Source of the DNA: Polaribacter vadi
GTDB lineage: Bacteria; Bacteroidota; Bacteroidia; Flavobacteriales; Flavobacteriaceae
Length of the DNA stretch: 64,000 bases
Direction of reading: 5' to 3'
NCBI RefSeq assembly: GCF_018861005.1
Contig: NZ_JAHKQL010000004.1
Span: 367,459 to 431,458, forward strand
The stretch's first letter is position 1, and each line of letters starts with the position of its first letter. The notes under the pieces are model-generated. The model did no database searches. It was not told the origin of the DNA and saw only the letters and a list, made by a program, of their open reading frames with translations. A program made the translations under genes and the position numbers. Below, piece by piece: positions 34,521 to 43,901 of this stretch.

Positions 34521-36704
34521 TTATCTTGTAAATAATAATTCTCTGTATTTTGTTAGTGGCCACAAGTTATCATCTACCATAGTTTCTAACTTGTCACAAT
34601 GGTATCTAATATCATCAAAAAATGGTTTTACTTTATTACAATAGGCTTGAGCAGATTTTAATCCTTGTAGTTTATTTGCTTTTCTGCGTTCATCAATCAT
34701 TTTATTGGTTAAAGCATTTATTTCTGTAATATGATTAGAGATAATCATTATCAATTCGATTTGTTCTTTAGCAATCTTCTTAAATTCGTTACCAAAAATT
34801 TCTTTTAAATTTTTGGTGTTTTCTAATAACGTATTTTGATAATTAATAGCTGTTGGTACAATATGGTTTCTTGCTATATCTCCTAAAACTCTACTCTCTA
34901 TTTGCAAACGTTTCGTGTATTCTTCTAATTCAATCTCATATCTTGCTTCTAACTCTACATTGTTCATTACATTCATTTCTTCAAATAAAGCAATTGTTTT
35001 TTTAGAAACTTTTACTTTTAATGCTTCTGGCGTAGTTTTATTATTACTTAGTTTTCGTTTTTTTGCTTCTTTTTCCCAAGCATCTCCATAACCATCGCCC
35101 TCAAAACGAATATTTTTTGAAGCTTTAATGTATTCTCTTAATACATTAAATACAGCTTCATCCTTTTTTAAATTTTTACTTTCTATAAGATTATCTACTT
35201 CAATTTTAAATTCTTTTAATTGTTTTGCAACAATAGTGTTTAAAACTGTCATTGGTATTGCACAATTGGCTGATGAACCTACTGCTCTAAACTCGAATTT
35301 ATTACCTGTAAAAGCAAAAGCCGAAGTTCTATTTCTATCTGTATTGTCTAATAAAATTACTGGTATTTTACCAATAATATTTAGTTTTAAATCTGTTTTT
35401 TCTTGTGGAGATAATTTACCTATGGTTACATTTTCTAACTCATCTAAAACTCTAGACAACTGACTACCAATAAAAACAGATATAATTGCAGGTGGTGCTT
35501 CATTGGCTCCTAACCTATGATCATTACTTGCAGAGGCTATAGAAGCTCTTAATAATTCTTCATTTTCGTAAACTGCTTTTATTGTATTTACAAAAAAAGT
35601 TAAGAATTGTAAATTTTTCATTGGTGTTTTACCAGGACTTAACAGATTTGTACCATCTGAAGTTGATAAAGACCAATTATTATGTTTACCAGAACCATTT
35701 ATACCTACAAATGGTTTTTCGTGAAAAAGCACTTTAAAGTGATGACGTCTAGACACTTTATGCATCACATCCATTAATAGAGAGTTATGGTCTACTGCTA
35801 AATTTGCTTCTTCAAAAATGGGTGCCAATTCAAATTGATTTGGTGCAACTTCATTATGTCTTGTTTTTACAGGAATACCCAACAACATACATTCTTGCTC
35901 TAAATCTTGCATAAAACTCATAGCTCTTGCAGGTATACTACCAAAATAATGATCATCTAATTGCTGACCTTTTGCGGGTATATGACCCAAAAGCGTTCTA
36001 CCCGTCATTAAAATGTCTTGTCTAGAATATGCAAGTGCATCATCTATTAAAAAATACTCTTGTTCCCACCCCAAAGTTGCATTTACTTTGGTTGCATTTT
36101 TATCAAAATATTTACAAACTGCAGTTGCGTGTATATCTATAGCTTGTAAAGCTCTTAATAAAGGTGTTTTATTATCTAAAGCATCCCCTGTATAAGAAAC
36201 AAAAATCGTAGGTATGCACAAAGTTGTTTCGTAAATAAATGCTGGTGATGTAGGGTCCCAAGCTGTGTAACCTCTAGCTTCGAAAGTATTTCGAATTCCT
36301 CCATTTGGAAAACTAGAAGCATCTGGTTCTTGCTGAACCAATTGTTCACCATCAAACTTTTCTATAGCTAAACTTCCGTTTATAGATTCGAAAAAAGCAT
36401 CGTGTTTTTCTGCTGTTGCACCTGTTAAAGGTTGAAACCAATGAGTATAATGTGTAGCACCTTTAGAGATAGCCCAATCTTTCATACTCACAGCAACTTG
36501 ATCTGCTATTTTTCGGTCAATTCTTGTTCCTTTTTCAATCGCATTCATAACACTTTCGTATGCAGCTCTTGTAAGATACTGTTGCATTGCGTGTTTATTA
36601 AATACATTTTTGCCAAACAAAACCGATCTTTTTTCATTTTCTTGCACTTTTTTAGCACTTCTATTCAATATTTCTTGCAACGCAGAAAATCTAATTGTTG
36701 ACAT
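34521..36704 (-). CDS. glnN: Glutamine synthetase type III
   Basis: A 727-aa GSIII that makes glutamine from glutamate, ammonia and ATP. The large N-terminal GSIII domain begins STIRFSALQEILNRSAKKVQ and contains ATHYTHWFQPLTGATAEKHDAFF. The catalytic core has GWEQEYFLID, TRHNEVAPNQFELAPIFEEANLAVDHN, FVGINGSGKHNNWSLST, and NRTSAFAFTGNKFEFRAVGSSAN. A helical C-terminus follows. GSIII forms double-ring dodecamers and is typical of Bacteroidota. It is divergent from a GSII gene across 167 bases, so nitrogen status may control both. Confidence 0.95.
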   Translation of the reverse strand: MSTIRFSALQEILNRSAKKVQENEKRSVLFGKNVFNKHAMQQYLTRAAYESVMNAIEKGTRIDRKIADQVAVSMKDWAISKGATHYTHWFQPLTGATAEKHDAFFESINGSLAIEKFDGEQLVQQEPDASSFPNGGIRNTFEARGYTAWDPTSPAFIYETTLCIPTIFVSYTGDALDNKTPLLRALQAIDIHATAVCKYFDKNATKVNATLGWEQEYFLIDDALAYSRQDILMTGRTLLGHIPAKGQQLDDHYFGSIPARAMSFMQDLEQECMLLGIPVKTRHNEVAPNQFELAPIFEEANLAVDHNSLLMDVMHKVSRRHHFKVLFHEKPFVGINGSGKHNNWSLSTSDGTNLLSPGKTPMKNLQFLTFFVNTIKAVYENEELLRASIASASNDHRLGANEAPPAIISVFIGSQLSRVLDELENVTIGKLSPQEKTDLKLNIIGKIPVILLDNTDRNRTSAFAFTGNKFEFRAVGSSANCAIPMTVLNTIVAKQLKEFKIEVDNLIESKNLKKDEAVFNVLREYIKASKNIRFEGDGYGDAWEKEAKKRKLSNNKTTPEALKVKVSKKTIALFEEMNVMNNVELEARYEIELEEYTKRLQIESRVLGDIARNHIVPTAINYQNTLLENTKNLKEIFGNEFKKIAKEQIELIMIISNHITEINALTNKMIDERRKANKLQGLKSAQAYCNKVKPFFDDIRYHCDKLETMVDDNLWPLTKYRELLFTR

Positions 36705-36740
36705 AATATGATTTTTAAAGGGTAATTTTTATTTTTTAAA

Positions 36741-36748
36741 CAAATATA
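36741..36748 (-). promoter_or_regulatory. GSIII promoter -7 box
   Basis: The minus strand reads TATATTTG (TAnnTTTG), 36 bases before the GSIII ATG. Confidence 0.55.
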
Positions 36749-36810
36749 CCCCATAAAAAATAGGGATAAAATTATTTTTTATTCATTTTCAATTTTTACC
36801 CCCCTTTTTT

Positions 36811-36841
36811 TTTGATATCAATACAAAAAAAGCCATTTTTG
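36811..36841 (+). promoter_or_regulatory. GSII promoter, -33 TTTG and -7 box
   Basis: TTTG at 36811-36814, then exactly 19 bases, then CATTTTTG at 36834-36841 (one mismatch to TAnnTTTG). Spacing is ideal for the Bacteroidota primary sigma factor. It ends 30 bases before the ATG at 36872. Confidence 0.55.
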
Positions 36842-36871
36842 TAACATTAACATCACACACAATAAATAATT

Positions 36872-37885
36872 ATGGCAAAAATTAAATTAGAATACATTTG
36901 GTTAGATGGATACTATCCAACTCAGAACATGAGAAGTAAAACCAAAGTTGAAGAACATGAAGACTTTAAAGGAACAGTTGAAGAATTAGGTAATTGGTCT
37001 TTTGATGGGTCATCTACAAAGCAAGCTTCTGGAGGAGCGTCTGACTGTATTTTAAAGCCTGTTGCAATTTATCCAGATCCTGCTCGTATTAATGGATACT
37101 TAGTAATGACTGAGGTTTTAAGTGCTGATGGAACTCCACACGAATCTAATGGTCGTGCTACTATTGAAGATGATGATAATGATTTTTGGTTTGGTTTTGA
37201 GCAAGAATACTTTATTATGGATTCTAAAACACAATTACCTTTAGGTTTCCCTGTAGGTGGTTATCCAGGACCTCAAGGAATGTACTACTGTTCTGTAGGT
37301 GGTAAAAATACTTTTGGTAGAGATTTCGTAGAAGAGCATGCTGATTTATGTATTGATGCTGGATTAAACTTTGAAGGTATTAATCAAGAAGTTGCTTCTG
37401 GACAATGGGAATTTCAATTGTTTGCAAAAGGTGCTAAAAAAGCAGGTGATGAAATTTGGATTGCTAGATACCTACTAGATCGTTTAACAGAAAAGTATGG
37501 ATGGTACATTGAATACCACCCAAAACCGATTAAAGGAGACTGGAATGGATCTGGAATGCACGCAAACTTCTCTAACTCTATTTTAAGAGAATGTGGTTCT
37601 AAAGAAAAGTACGCAGAAATCTGTGAAGCTTTCCGTCCTTTAACTAAAGAACATATTGAAGTTTATGGTGAGCACAATGAACAACGTTTAACTGGTTTAC
37701 ACGAAACTGCATCTATTAGTGATTTCTCTTGGGGAGTTTCAGATAGAGGAGCATCTATCCGTATTCCAATTATCGCTGTAGAAAAAGGATACCATGGTTG
37801 GTTAGAAGATCGTCGTCCATCTTCAAACGGAGACCCATACAAAATTGCTGCTAGAATTATTAAAACGGTTAAACCGATTAAATAA
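36872..37885 (+). CDS. Glutamine synthetase, eukaryote-type (GSII) short form
   Basis: A 337-aa glutamine synthetase. It opens with the beta-grasp domain (KIKLEYIWLDGYYPTQNMRSKT, then NWSFDGSSTKQASGG). The GSII core follows: FWFGFEQEYFIMD, GINQEVASGQWEFQ, GDWNGSGMHANFSN, and GASIRIP with DRRPSSNGDPYKI at the end. These are GSII (plant/animal-type) signatures, not GSI, and the size fits GSII decamers. Flavobacteria often carry it beside GSIII, as here. With two unlike synthetases in one locus, different ammonia affinity or regulation is likely (inference). Confidence 0.94.
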   Translation: MAKIKLEYIWLDGYYPTQNMRSKTKVEEHEDFKGTVEELGNWSFDGSSTKQASGGASDCILKPVAIYPDPARINGYLVMTEVLSADGTPHESNGRATIEDDDNDFWFGFEQEYFIMDSKTQLPLGFPVGGYPGPQGMYYCSVGGKNTFGRDFVEEHADLCIDAGLNFEGINQEVASGQWEFQLFAKGAKKAGDEIWIARYLLDRLTEKYGWYIEYHPKPIKGDWNGSGMHANFSNSILRECGSKEKYAEICEAFRPLTKEHIEVYGEHNEQRLTGLHETASISDFSWGVSDRGASIRIPIIAVEKGYHGWLEDRRPSSNGDPYKIAARIIKTVKPIK

Positions 37886-37904
37886 TAATCTTAAGTATAA
37901 ATCA

Positions 37905-37941
37905 AAAAAAACGCTAACAAATAAATGTTAGCGTTTTTTAT
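37905..37941. terminator. Bidirectional terminator between GSII and the DUF4136 lipoprotein
   Basis: 14-bp perfect stem AAAAAACGCTAACA / TGTTAGCGTTTTTT with a 6-nt loop, T-rich on both strands, between convergent genes. Confidence 0.9.
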
Positions 37942-37957
37942 TATAACTTCTTTTGAA

Positions 37958-38509
37958 CTATTTAATTTGCTCTGGTGGAAACCTTGAAATAATTTCTTTT
38001 ACAAATAACTTAATTCGTTCTTCTTTTTTCTCTACATTATCTAGTTTTAGAGCACCAGTTCCAATACCTTGCCAAACTAATTCTTTCTTTTGTTTATCAA
38101 TAAAATCGATAAACAAGGTACCTTCTGTATATTCATTTATATTTAGATTGTTGTTCATACCATTCCACCTGTAAGGATTCCATCCCCAACCAAAACCGTA
38201 ACCAAAAGTATTATTCAGATTGACGTTTACCTTACGTCTCGATTTTGTAAAAATACTCACTAACATATCCGGATTTTCAGATTTTGTAAACCCTTGTGCT
38301 AACAATTCAGATTCAATTGCTCTTAAAACTCTTTTTTTATCTAAACTAGAAATTTCAGCTTTATCAATTCCTGTTTTATAAAATGCAAAAGTTTTATATT
38401 GATTAAAATCTACCTTTGTATCATAATCTGTAACCACCTTTACAGTATTACAAGAATACAACCCAACTAATAGAAATAATGATAATGATAATAATTTTAG
38501 AGTTTTCAT
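37958..38509 (-). CDS. DUF4136 lipoprotein
   Basis: A 183-aa lipoprotein with a lipobox ending LYSC (Cys20). The mature part opens with VKVVTDYDTKVDFNQYKTFAFYK, the DUF4136 hallmark (D-Y-D-x-x-x-d-F-x-x-y-x-T-f). The middle GYGFGWGWNPYRWNG is Gly/Trp-rich. The end (LFIDFIDKQKKELVWQGIGTGAL) is also typical: G-T-L-x-I-D-x-x-D-x-x-x-x-x-x-x-W-x-G. The family is periplasmic or outer-membrane with no assigned function. It is a single gene, convergent with GSII and divergent from icmF. Confidence 0.88.
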   Translation of the reverse strand: MKTLKLLSLSLFLLVGLYSCNTVKVVTDYDTKVDFNQYKTFAFYKTGIDKAEISSLDKKRVLRAIESELLAQGFTKSENPDMLVSIFTKSRRKVNVNLNNTFGYGFGWGWNPYRWNGMNNNLNINEYTEGTLFIDFIDKQKKELVWQGIGTGALKLDNVEKKEERIKLFVKEIISRFPPEQIK

Positions 38510-38660
38510 AAGATTAAATTTAGCTATAATTTATCAAAAAATATGCCAAACTAAGAACATCAAACAAATAAAAGCTATAAAATAATTAAATATTCATAAG
38601 ATTAAACTTTATTTTGAAAATTCCTTAAATTGCAAGACATAAATTAAACATTTATTACGA

Positions 38661-41600
38661 ATGAAACAAACATCTACCTATAAACCTAATCATAAAATAC
38701 GTATTGTAACTGCTGCTTCACTTTTTGATGGTCATGATGCTGCTATAAACATTATGCGTAGAATTATTCAATCTACAGGAGTTGAAGTTATTCATTTAGG
38801 GCATGATAGATCAGTAGAAGAAGTAGTTAATTGTGCTATTCAAGAAGACGTGAATGCTATTGCAATGACTTCTTATCAAGGAGGTCATAATGAGTATTTT
38901 AAATATATGTACGATTTATTGCAAGAAAAGGGTGCTGGTCACATCAAAATTTTTGGTGGTGGAGGTGGAGTAATTCTTCCTGAAGAAATTAAGGATTTAA
39001 TGGATTATGGAATTACAAGAATTTATTCTCCTGATGATGGAAGAGCTCTTGGTTTACAAGGTATGATTAATGATTTGGTACAAAAAAGCGAACAAGCCCA
39101 TCCTAACCTTCCCAAAGGGAAGGAACTACAATCTGACTCAAAAAATGATGGGAAAGTTTGTAATGAAGATGGTAGTTGGTTGCTAGAATTAGGAAGTGAA
39201 AAAGTTTTAGAAAATCTAAAAAATAAAGATGTCAACACTATTGCTAGATTAATATCTCTCGCAGAAAATAACCATATAGATTTCGAACAGATTTTTTCCC
39301 CTTTGGGGAAATTAAAAGGGGCCTCTACTCCTGTTTTAGGAATTACAGGTACTGGTGGTGCAGGAAAATCTTCTTTGGTAGACGAATTAGTACGCAGATT
39401 CTTAATTGATTTTCCTAAAAAAACAATCGGAATTATTTCTGTTGATCCATCAAAAAGAAAAACTGGTGGTGCTCTTTTAGGGGATAGAATTAGAATGAAC
39501 GCAATTAACAATTCTCGTGTCTATATGCGTTCATTAGCAACTCGTCAATCTAATTTAGCATTGTCTAAACATGTAAATGAAGCTATTGAAGTTTTAAAAA
39601 GTGCTGAATTTAATTTAATTATTTTAGAAACTTCAGGAATTGGACAATCTGATACAGAAATCATTGAACATTCTGATACTTCGTTATATGTGATGACTCC
39701 TGAATTTGGTGCAGCAACACAATTAGAAAAAATTGATATGCTAGATTTTGCAGATTTGGTTGCCATCAATAAATTTGATAAAAGAGGGGCTTTAGATGCT
39801 GTAAGAGATGTAAAAAAGCAATATATGCGCAACAATAATTTGTGGCATATCAATCAAGAGGATTTACCAGTTTATGGTACAATTGCATCGCAATTTAATG
39901 ACCCTGGAATGAATACTTTGTACAAAAGTATTATGGATAAATTAGTCGAAAAAACTGGAGCTGATTTAAAATCAACTATGGAAATTACCTCAGCAATGTC
40001 TGAAAAAATATTTGTAATTCCGCCAAAAAGAGTTCGTTATTTATCAGAAATTGCTGATGATAATAGAGATTATGACAAAAAAGTAAATGAACAAGTAATT
40101 GTTACTCAAAAATTATATGGAATTCATCAAACTATAGTATCTATCACAAATTCATCCGTAGAAATTATTAAAACTGGATTGGATGAAGATGCCATTTTAG
40201 AACATATTAATGCTGATGAAAAAGAATTTGTCAAATTATTATTTGCGCAATTCGAAAAAGTAAAACTAGACTTAGATCCTTACAATTGGGAAATCATTTT
40301 AAACTGGCAAGAAAAAGTACAGCACTACAAAAATCCTATTTATAGTTTTAAAGTTAGAGACAAGGAAATCAAAATTGAAACCCACAGCAAGTCGCTGTCA
40401 CACTCAAAAATACCAAAGGTTAGTTTGCCTAAGTACCAAGCTTGGGGAGATTTGTTACGCTGGAATTTACAAGAAAACGTGCCTGGAGAATTCCCATATA
40501 CAGCAGGTTTGTATCCGTTTAAAAGAACAGGCGAAGACCCAACAAGAATGTTTGCAGGCGAAGGTGGTCCAGAAAGAACCAACAGACGTTTTCATTATGT
40601 AAGTTTAGGAATGGATGCAAAAAGACTTTCTACAGCTTTTGATTCTGTTACTTTGTATGGAAATGATCCTGATGTAAGACCCGATATTTATGGTAAAATA
40701 GGAAATGCTGGTGTATCTATTTGTTGTTTAGATGATGCTAAAAAACTGTATTCTGGTTTTGATTTAACGCATCATATGACTTCTGTTTCTATGACTATTA
40801 ATGGCCCAGCACCAATGTTGTTAGGTTTTTTTATGAATGCTGCCATTGATCAGAATTGTGAAAAATACATCGCAGCACATCATCTTGAGGCTGAAGTTGA
40901 AGCAAAATTTAAAGAAATTTATGATGATAAAGGTATAGAAAGACCAAAATATCAAGGAGAATTACCAGAAGGAAATGAAGGTTTAGGTTTACTACTTTTA
41001 GGTTTAACTGGAGACTTGGTTTTACCATCCGAAGTTTATCAACAGATAAAAAAAGACACTTTAGCGCAAGTGAGAGGAACAGTACAGGCTGATATTTTAA
41101 AAGAAGATCAGGCACAAAATACTTGTATTTTTTCTACTGAATTTGCGTTGCGATTAATGGGCGATGTTCAAGAATATTTCATCGAAAAACAGGTTCGTAA
41201 TTTTTATTCGGTTTCTATTTCTGGATATCATATTGCAGAAGCTGGTGCAAATCCTATTACGCAATTAGCATTAACTTTGTCTAACGGATTTACTTATGTG
41301 GAGTACTATTTAAGTCGTGGAATGGACATCAATAAATTTGGCCCGAATTTATCGTTTTTCTTTTCTAACGGAATTGATCCTGAATATGCTGTAATTGGTA
41401 GGGTTGCTCGTAAAATTTGGGCAAAAGCGATGAAAAATAAATACGGAGCAAATCCAAGAGCACAAATGTTGAAGTATCATATTCAGACTTCTGGACGTTC
41501 TTTACACGCTCAAGAAATTGATTTTAATGATATTAGAACAACTTTGCAAGCCTTGTATGCCATTTATGATAATTGTAATTCTCTACACACAAATGCTTAT

Positions 41601-42173
41601 GATGAAGCCATCACAACTCCTACTGAAGAATCAGTTAGAAGAGCGATGGCGATTCAATTAATCATCAATAAAGAATTAGGGTTGGCAAAAAACGAAAACC
41701 CAATTCAAGGGGCTTTTATTATAGAAGAATTAACAGATTTGGTAGAAGCTGCAGTTTTAGAAGAGTTTGATAGAATTACAGAAAGAGGTGGTGTTTTAGG
41801 TGCCATGGAAACCATGTATCAACGTTCTAAAATTCAGGAAGAAAGTTTGTATTACGAAACTTTAAAACACAATGGAGATTTTCCTATTATTGGCGTAAAC
41901 ACGTTTTTAAGTTCTAAAGGATCACCCACAGTTTTACCTGCTGAAGTGATTCGTGCTACTGAAACAGAAAAGCAATATCAAATTAAAACCAAAGAAAATC
42001 TGAATGCGATTCATAAAACAGAAGTTGAACATCAATTAAGAATTTTACAAGAAGCTGCCATTCAGAACGAGAATCTTTTTGATAAATTAATGGAAGCTAC
42101 AAAAGTGTGTTCTTTAGGACAAATTACTGATGCTTTGTTTAAAGTAGGTGGACAATATAGAAGGAATATGTAA
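38661..42173 (+). CDS. icmF: Fused acyl-CoA mutase IcmF (B12 domain + MeaB-type GTPase + mutase)
   Basis: An 1170-aa adenosylcobalamin enzyme that rearranges isobutyryl-CoA and n-butyryl-CoA or related acyl-CoAs. Residues 12-140 are the B12-binding domain with DGHDAA (H25, lower Co ligand) and [12 protein letters not shown]. Residues from about 225 form the chaperone GTPase: P-loop GTGGAGKSS (230-238), [20 protein letters not shown] and [11 protein letters not shown]. The mutase TIM barrel starts near 575 ([25 protein letters not shown]). The B12-GTPase linker carries two extra segments, [11 protein letters not shown] (about 145-156) and [11 protein letters not shown] (about 212-222). These are encoded by inverted palindromic sequences that look inserted. 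No frameshift results. Confidence 0.94.
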   Translation: MKQTSTYKPNHKIRIVTAASLFDGHDAAINIMRRIIQSTGVEVIHLGHDRSVEEVVNCAIQEDVNAIAMTSYQGGHNEYFKYMYDLLQEKGAGHIKIFGGGGGVILPEEIKDLMDYGITRIYSPDDGRALGLQGMINDLVQKSEQAHPNLPKGKELQSDSKNDGKVCNEDGSWLLELGSEKVLENLKNKDVNTIARLISLAENNHIDFEQIFSPLGKLKGASTPVLGITGTGGAGKSSLVDELVRRFLIDFPKKTIGIISVDPSKRKTGGALLGDRIRMNAINNSRVYMRSLATRQSNLALSKHVNEAIEVLKSAEFNLIILETSGIGQSDTEIIEHSDTSLYVMTPEFGAATQLEKIDMLDFADLVAINKFDKRGALDAVRDVKKQYMRNNNLWHINQEDLPVYGTIASQFNDPGMNTLYKSIMDKLVEKTGADLKSTMEITSAMSEKIFVIPPKRVRYLSEIADDNRDYDKKVNEQVIVTQKLYGIHQTIVSITNSSVEIIKTGLDEDAILEHINADEKEFVKLLFAQFEKVKLDLDPYNWEIILNWQEKVQHYKNPIYSFKVRDKEIKIETHSKSLSHSKIPKVSLPKYQAWGDLLRWNLQENVPGEFPYTAGLYPFKRTGEDPTRMFAGEGGPERTNRRFHYVSLGMDAKRLSTAFDSVTLYGNDPDVRPDIYGKIGNAGVSICCLDDAKKLYSGFDLTHHMTSVSMTINGPAPMLLGFFMNAAIDQNCEKYIAAHHLEAEVEAKFKEIYDDKGIERPKYQGELPEGNEGLGLLLLGLTGDLVLPSEVYQQIKKDTLAQVRGTVQADILKEDQAQNTCIFSTEFALRLMGDVQEYFIEKQVRNFYSVSISGYHIAEAGANPITQLALTLSNGFTYVEYYLSRGMDINKFGPNLSFFFSNGIDPEYAVIGRVARKIWAKAMKNKYGANPRAQMLKYHIQTSGRSLHAQEIDFNDIRTTLQALYAIYDNCNSLHTNAYDEAITTPTEESVRRAMAIQLIINKELGLAKNENPIQGAFIIEELTDLVEAAVLEEFDRITERGGVLGAMETMYQRSKIQEESLYYETLKHNGDFPIIGVNTFLSSKGSPTVLPAEVIRATETEKQYQIKTKENLNAIHKTEVEHQLRILQEAAIQNENLFDKLMEATKVCSLGQITDALFKVGGQYRRNM
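39095..39127 (+). repeat. Palindromic in-frame insert 1 in icmF
   Basis: Core CCTTCCC-AAA-GGGAAGG (39107-39123), with flanks AGCCCATCCTAA and AACT. It is GC-rich against its surroundings and encodes HPNLPKGKE. It matches, in reverse orientation, the second insert at 39294-39325. Confidence 0.65.
39294..39325 (-). repeat. Palindromic in-frame insert 2 in icmF (inverted relative to insert 1)
   Basis: Core TTTCCCC-TTT-GGGGAAA (39295-39311), followed by TTAAAAGGGGCC. Compared with the reverse complement of insert 1 (CCCTTTGGGAAGGTTAGGATGGGCT), the order C-run, TTT, G-run, A/G, TTA, G-run, GCC is the same. It encodes SPLGKLKGA just before the GTPase P-loop strand. Confidence 0.65.
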
Positions 42174-42197
42174 AAGGTAATACCTTCATATACATAT

Positions 42198-42230
42198 TAA
42201 AATTCGCGCAATTTTTGTGCGGATTTTTTA
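42198..42230 (+). terminator. icmF terminator
   Basis: 11-bp stem AAATTCGCGCA / TGTGCGGATTT with two G-T pairs and a 5-nt loop, then a T run. It lies 26 bases past the icmF stop. Confidence 0.75.
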
Positions 42231-42242
42231 GCTACATAATAT

Positions 42243-42734
42243 TTATAATTCCTTAGTCATTTTTCCTAAGTTAATTTTCTCTCCTTTAGTAAAAGTAATT
42301 TCTCTTACCATACTCATATCTTGCCACAAATATTGACTCCCTTTTAATCTTTTCGTTTGTCTGATTCTTCTTTGAAAAGCTCTAAACTCTTTTTCAGTAG
42401 CTTCTCTTTTTATTCCTAATTCTCCATATAATTTTACAGCTGGATAATTAGAAAAACTCATTTTAAATAATGATTTTAACCAAAATAATTTACTACTATT
42501 CACTGCCAAAATACAGATTTTTTTATTGGTCTTAGAATTCACATTTAATTTGGAGGCAAACTTTTCGAAGTAAAATCCTGTTTGATTATCATTCAGAAAA
42601 AGAGAGCCAATTGGTGTTACTGTAGGTTGATTGTCTTTATCAACTGAAGCAATTGAAACGTGCATATTTACAGCAAAAGATTTACTAAAATGCATTCTTA
42701 TTTTTTGCCAGTTTTCTTTTAGATTGATGTTCAT
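42243..42734 (-). CDS. Pyridoxamine-5'-phosphate-oxidase-fold (FMN-binding split barrel) protein
   Basis: A 163-aa protein of the PPOX/split-barrel fold. After an N-terminal helix, the strand pair MHVSIASVDKDNQPTVTPIGSLFLNDNQTGFYFEKFASKLNVN matches FMN-binding PPOX-like proteins (S-V-D-x-x-G-x-P-x-V-x-P-I-G). A basic helical insert, REATEKEFRAFQRRIRQTKRLKG, is followed by YLWQDMSMVREITFTKGEKINLG. It is the last gene of the GbsR-controlled operon. Flavin or heme binding is possible, but the substrate is unknown. Confidence 0.78.
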   Translation of the reverse strand: MNINLKENWQKIRMHFSKSFAVNMHVSIASVDKDNQPTVTPIGSLFLNDNQTGFYFEKFASKLNVNSKTNKKICILAVNSSKLFWLKSLFKMSFSNYPAVKLYGELGIKREATEKEFRAFQRRIRQTKRLKGSQYLWQDMSMVREITFTKGEKINLGKMTKEL

Positions 42735-42744
42735 AATTCGTTTT

Positions 42745-43140
42745 TTATTGAAAATAGATAGTTAAAAATAGTGTACTCATATATATCCAAAACAGCGTAA
42801 AAATGAAATGCATAGCAGTTTCAAATTTCTTTCCTTTCCATAGTTTAGGTGAATACACAAACAATTGAAAAATCAACCTAATGCTCCAAAATATACCTAA
42901 ACCAAGTGCTATTTTATTACCAAATTCTGTTTGAATTAAATCTTTTGAAGAAGTTAAACACAGTAAACCTATCATTAAAACAACAAGTGCTATAAAAAAT
43001 GTATGAACTGTCATCATTTGTTTATTGATTAAACTTAAAGATTTCAATTCTGTTTTCCAATTAAAATATTTTGGAAAACCAAGATGTATAAAGGATAAGA
43101 TTGATAAAAGTATTCCTATAATTTTGAGTTGTAATTCCAT
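42745..43140 (-). CDS. Four-helix membrane protein, unknown function
   Basis: A 131-aa integral membrane protein with four predicted helices (LKIIGILLSILSFIHLGF, MTVHTFFIALVVLMIGLLC, KIALGLGIFWSIRLIFQLFVY, HFIFTLFWIYMSTLFLTIYF). A His in helix 1, a Tyr-Phe-Asn-Trp loop and a His-Thr pair in helix 2 stand out. It starts 5 bases after the methyltransferase stop, in the same operon. I do not recognise a named family. Confidence 0.72.
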   Translation of the reverse strand: MELQLKIIGILLSILSFIHLGFPKYFNWKTELKSLSLINKQMMTVHTFFIALVVLMIGLLCLTSSKDLIQTEFGNKIALGLGIFWSIRLIFQLFVYSPKLWKGKKFETAMHFIFTLFWIYMSTLFLTIYFQ

Positions 43141-43145
43141 ATTTG

Positions 43146-43901
43146 TTAATTATTAATTGTACTAAAAATTGACATAAAAGGCGTAAATTTGGTTTCTTTT
43201 GTTAATCTAAATCCTGCTTGCTTAAAAACATGTTTCCAAACTTTATTTGAGAAAAAATGTGTAAAACCAACAGAAAACGCAAAAAAATTTGGAACATCCC
43301 TTAAATGTTCTACCATAATAACCCTTCCTTTAAGTTTACAAATTCTTTTACATTCACTTAAAAACTCAGATTTTTCTTTATTATTTCTTATTTCATGAAC
43401 AGCTGATAATAAAAAAACTATATCAACAGAATTATCTGCTAAAGGAATAGCATTATATTTTATTTGCTGAGTGTTAAGGTATTCTAAAGTTACTTTTCTT
43501 GCTCTTACAATTGCAGGCTCTGTATGTTTCTCTGAATTATAAAAATCAAAAACTTTTAAATCTGATTTTGGAAATTTGTTTTTAATGATAAAACTTGTTT
43601 CATCAAAACCTGCATTGATATTTACAAATGTTTTTTCTTCGTCATCAGAAATAGAAAATTGATTTAGCCAATTAAAATTATAATATCCTGAAAAATCATA
43701 AACATAAGCAGAAACAATTAAAGGCATTAAAAGTCCATACAGAAATGTTGTAATTATCAATCAAATTATAAAATTTGATGCATTAAAAAATAAACAACCT
43801 AATATTATTAAGAATAAAACACTTAAACCAATTACATAAAAATGTCTGTTAAAACTTAGTATATTTAAGACTCCTTGAAACTTTTTTCTTTTTATTTCCA
43901 T
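43146..43901 (-). pseudogene. Membrane-anchored class I SAM methyltransferase split by an in-frame TGA
   Basis: From the ATG at 43899-43901 the frame reads MEIKRKKFQGVLNILSFNRH, a membrane helix (FYVIGLSVLFLIILGCLFF), NASNFII, then TGA at 43761-43763. It continues in the same frame LIITTFLYGLLMPLIVSAYVYDFSGYYNFNWL and a methyltransferase domain (FVNINAGFDETS, DIVFLLSAVHEIRNN, KLKGRVIMVEHLRDVPN). A Trp codon (TGG to TGA) is the simplest source. The 5' end overlaps the DUF2071 gene by 10 bases, as expected for the true start. Translation could restart at the TTG at 43758-43760, giving a 204-aa protein that lacks the first helix. Nonsense mutation, sequencing error or real restart cannot be told apart here. 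Confidence 0.68.

Noticed and set aside
39023..39511. Long minus-strand open frame (162 codons) inside icmF
   Set aside because: It is antisense to the GTPase and linker region of icmF, whose motifs fix the coding strand. The predicted peptide has no recognisable domain and no promoter.
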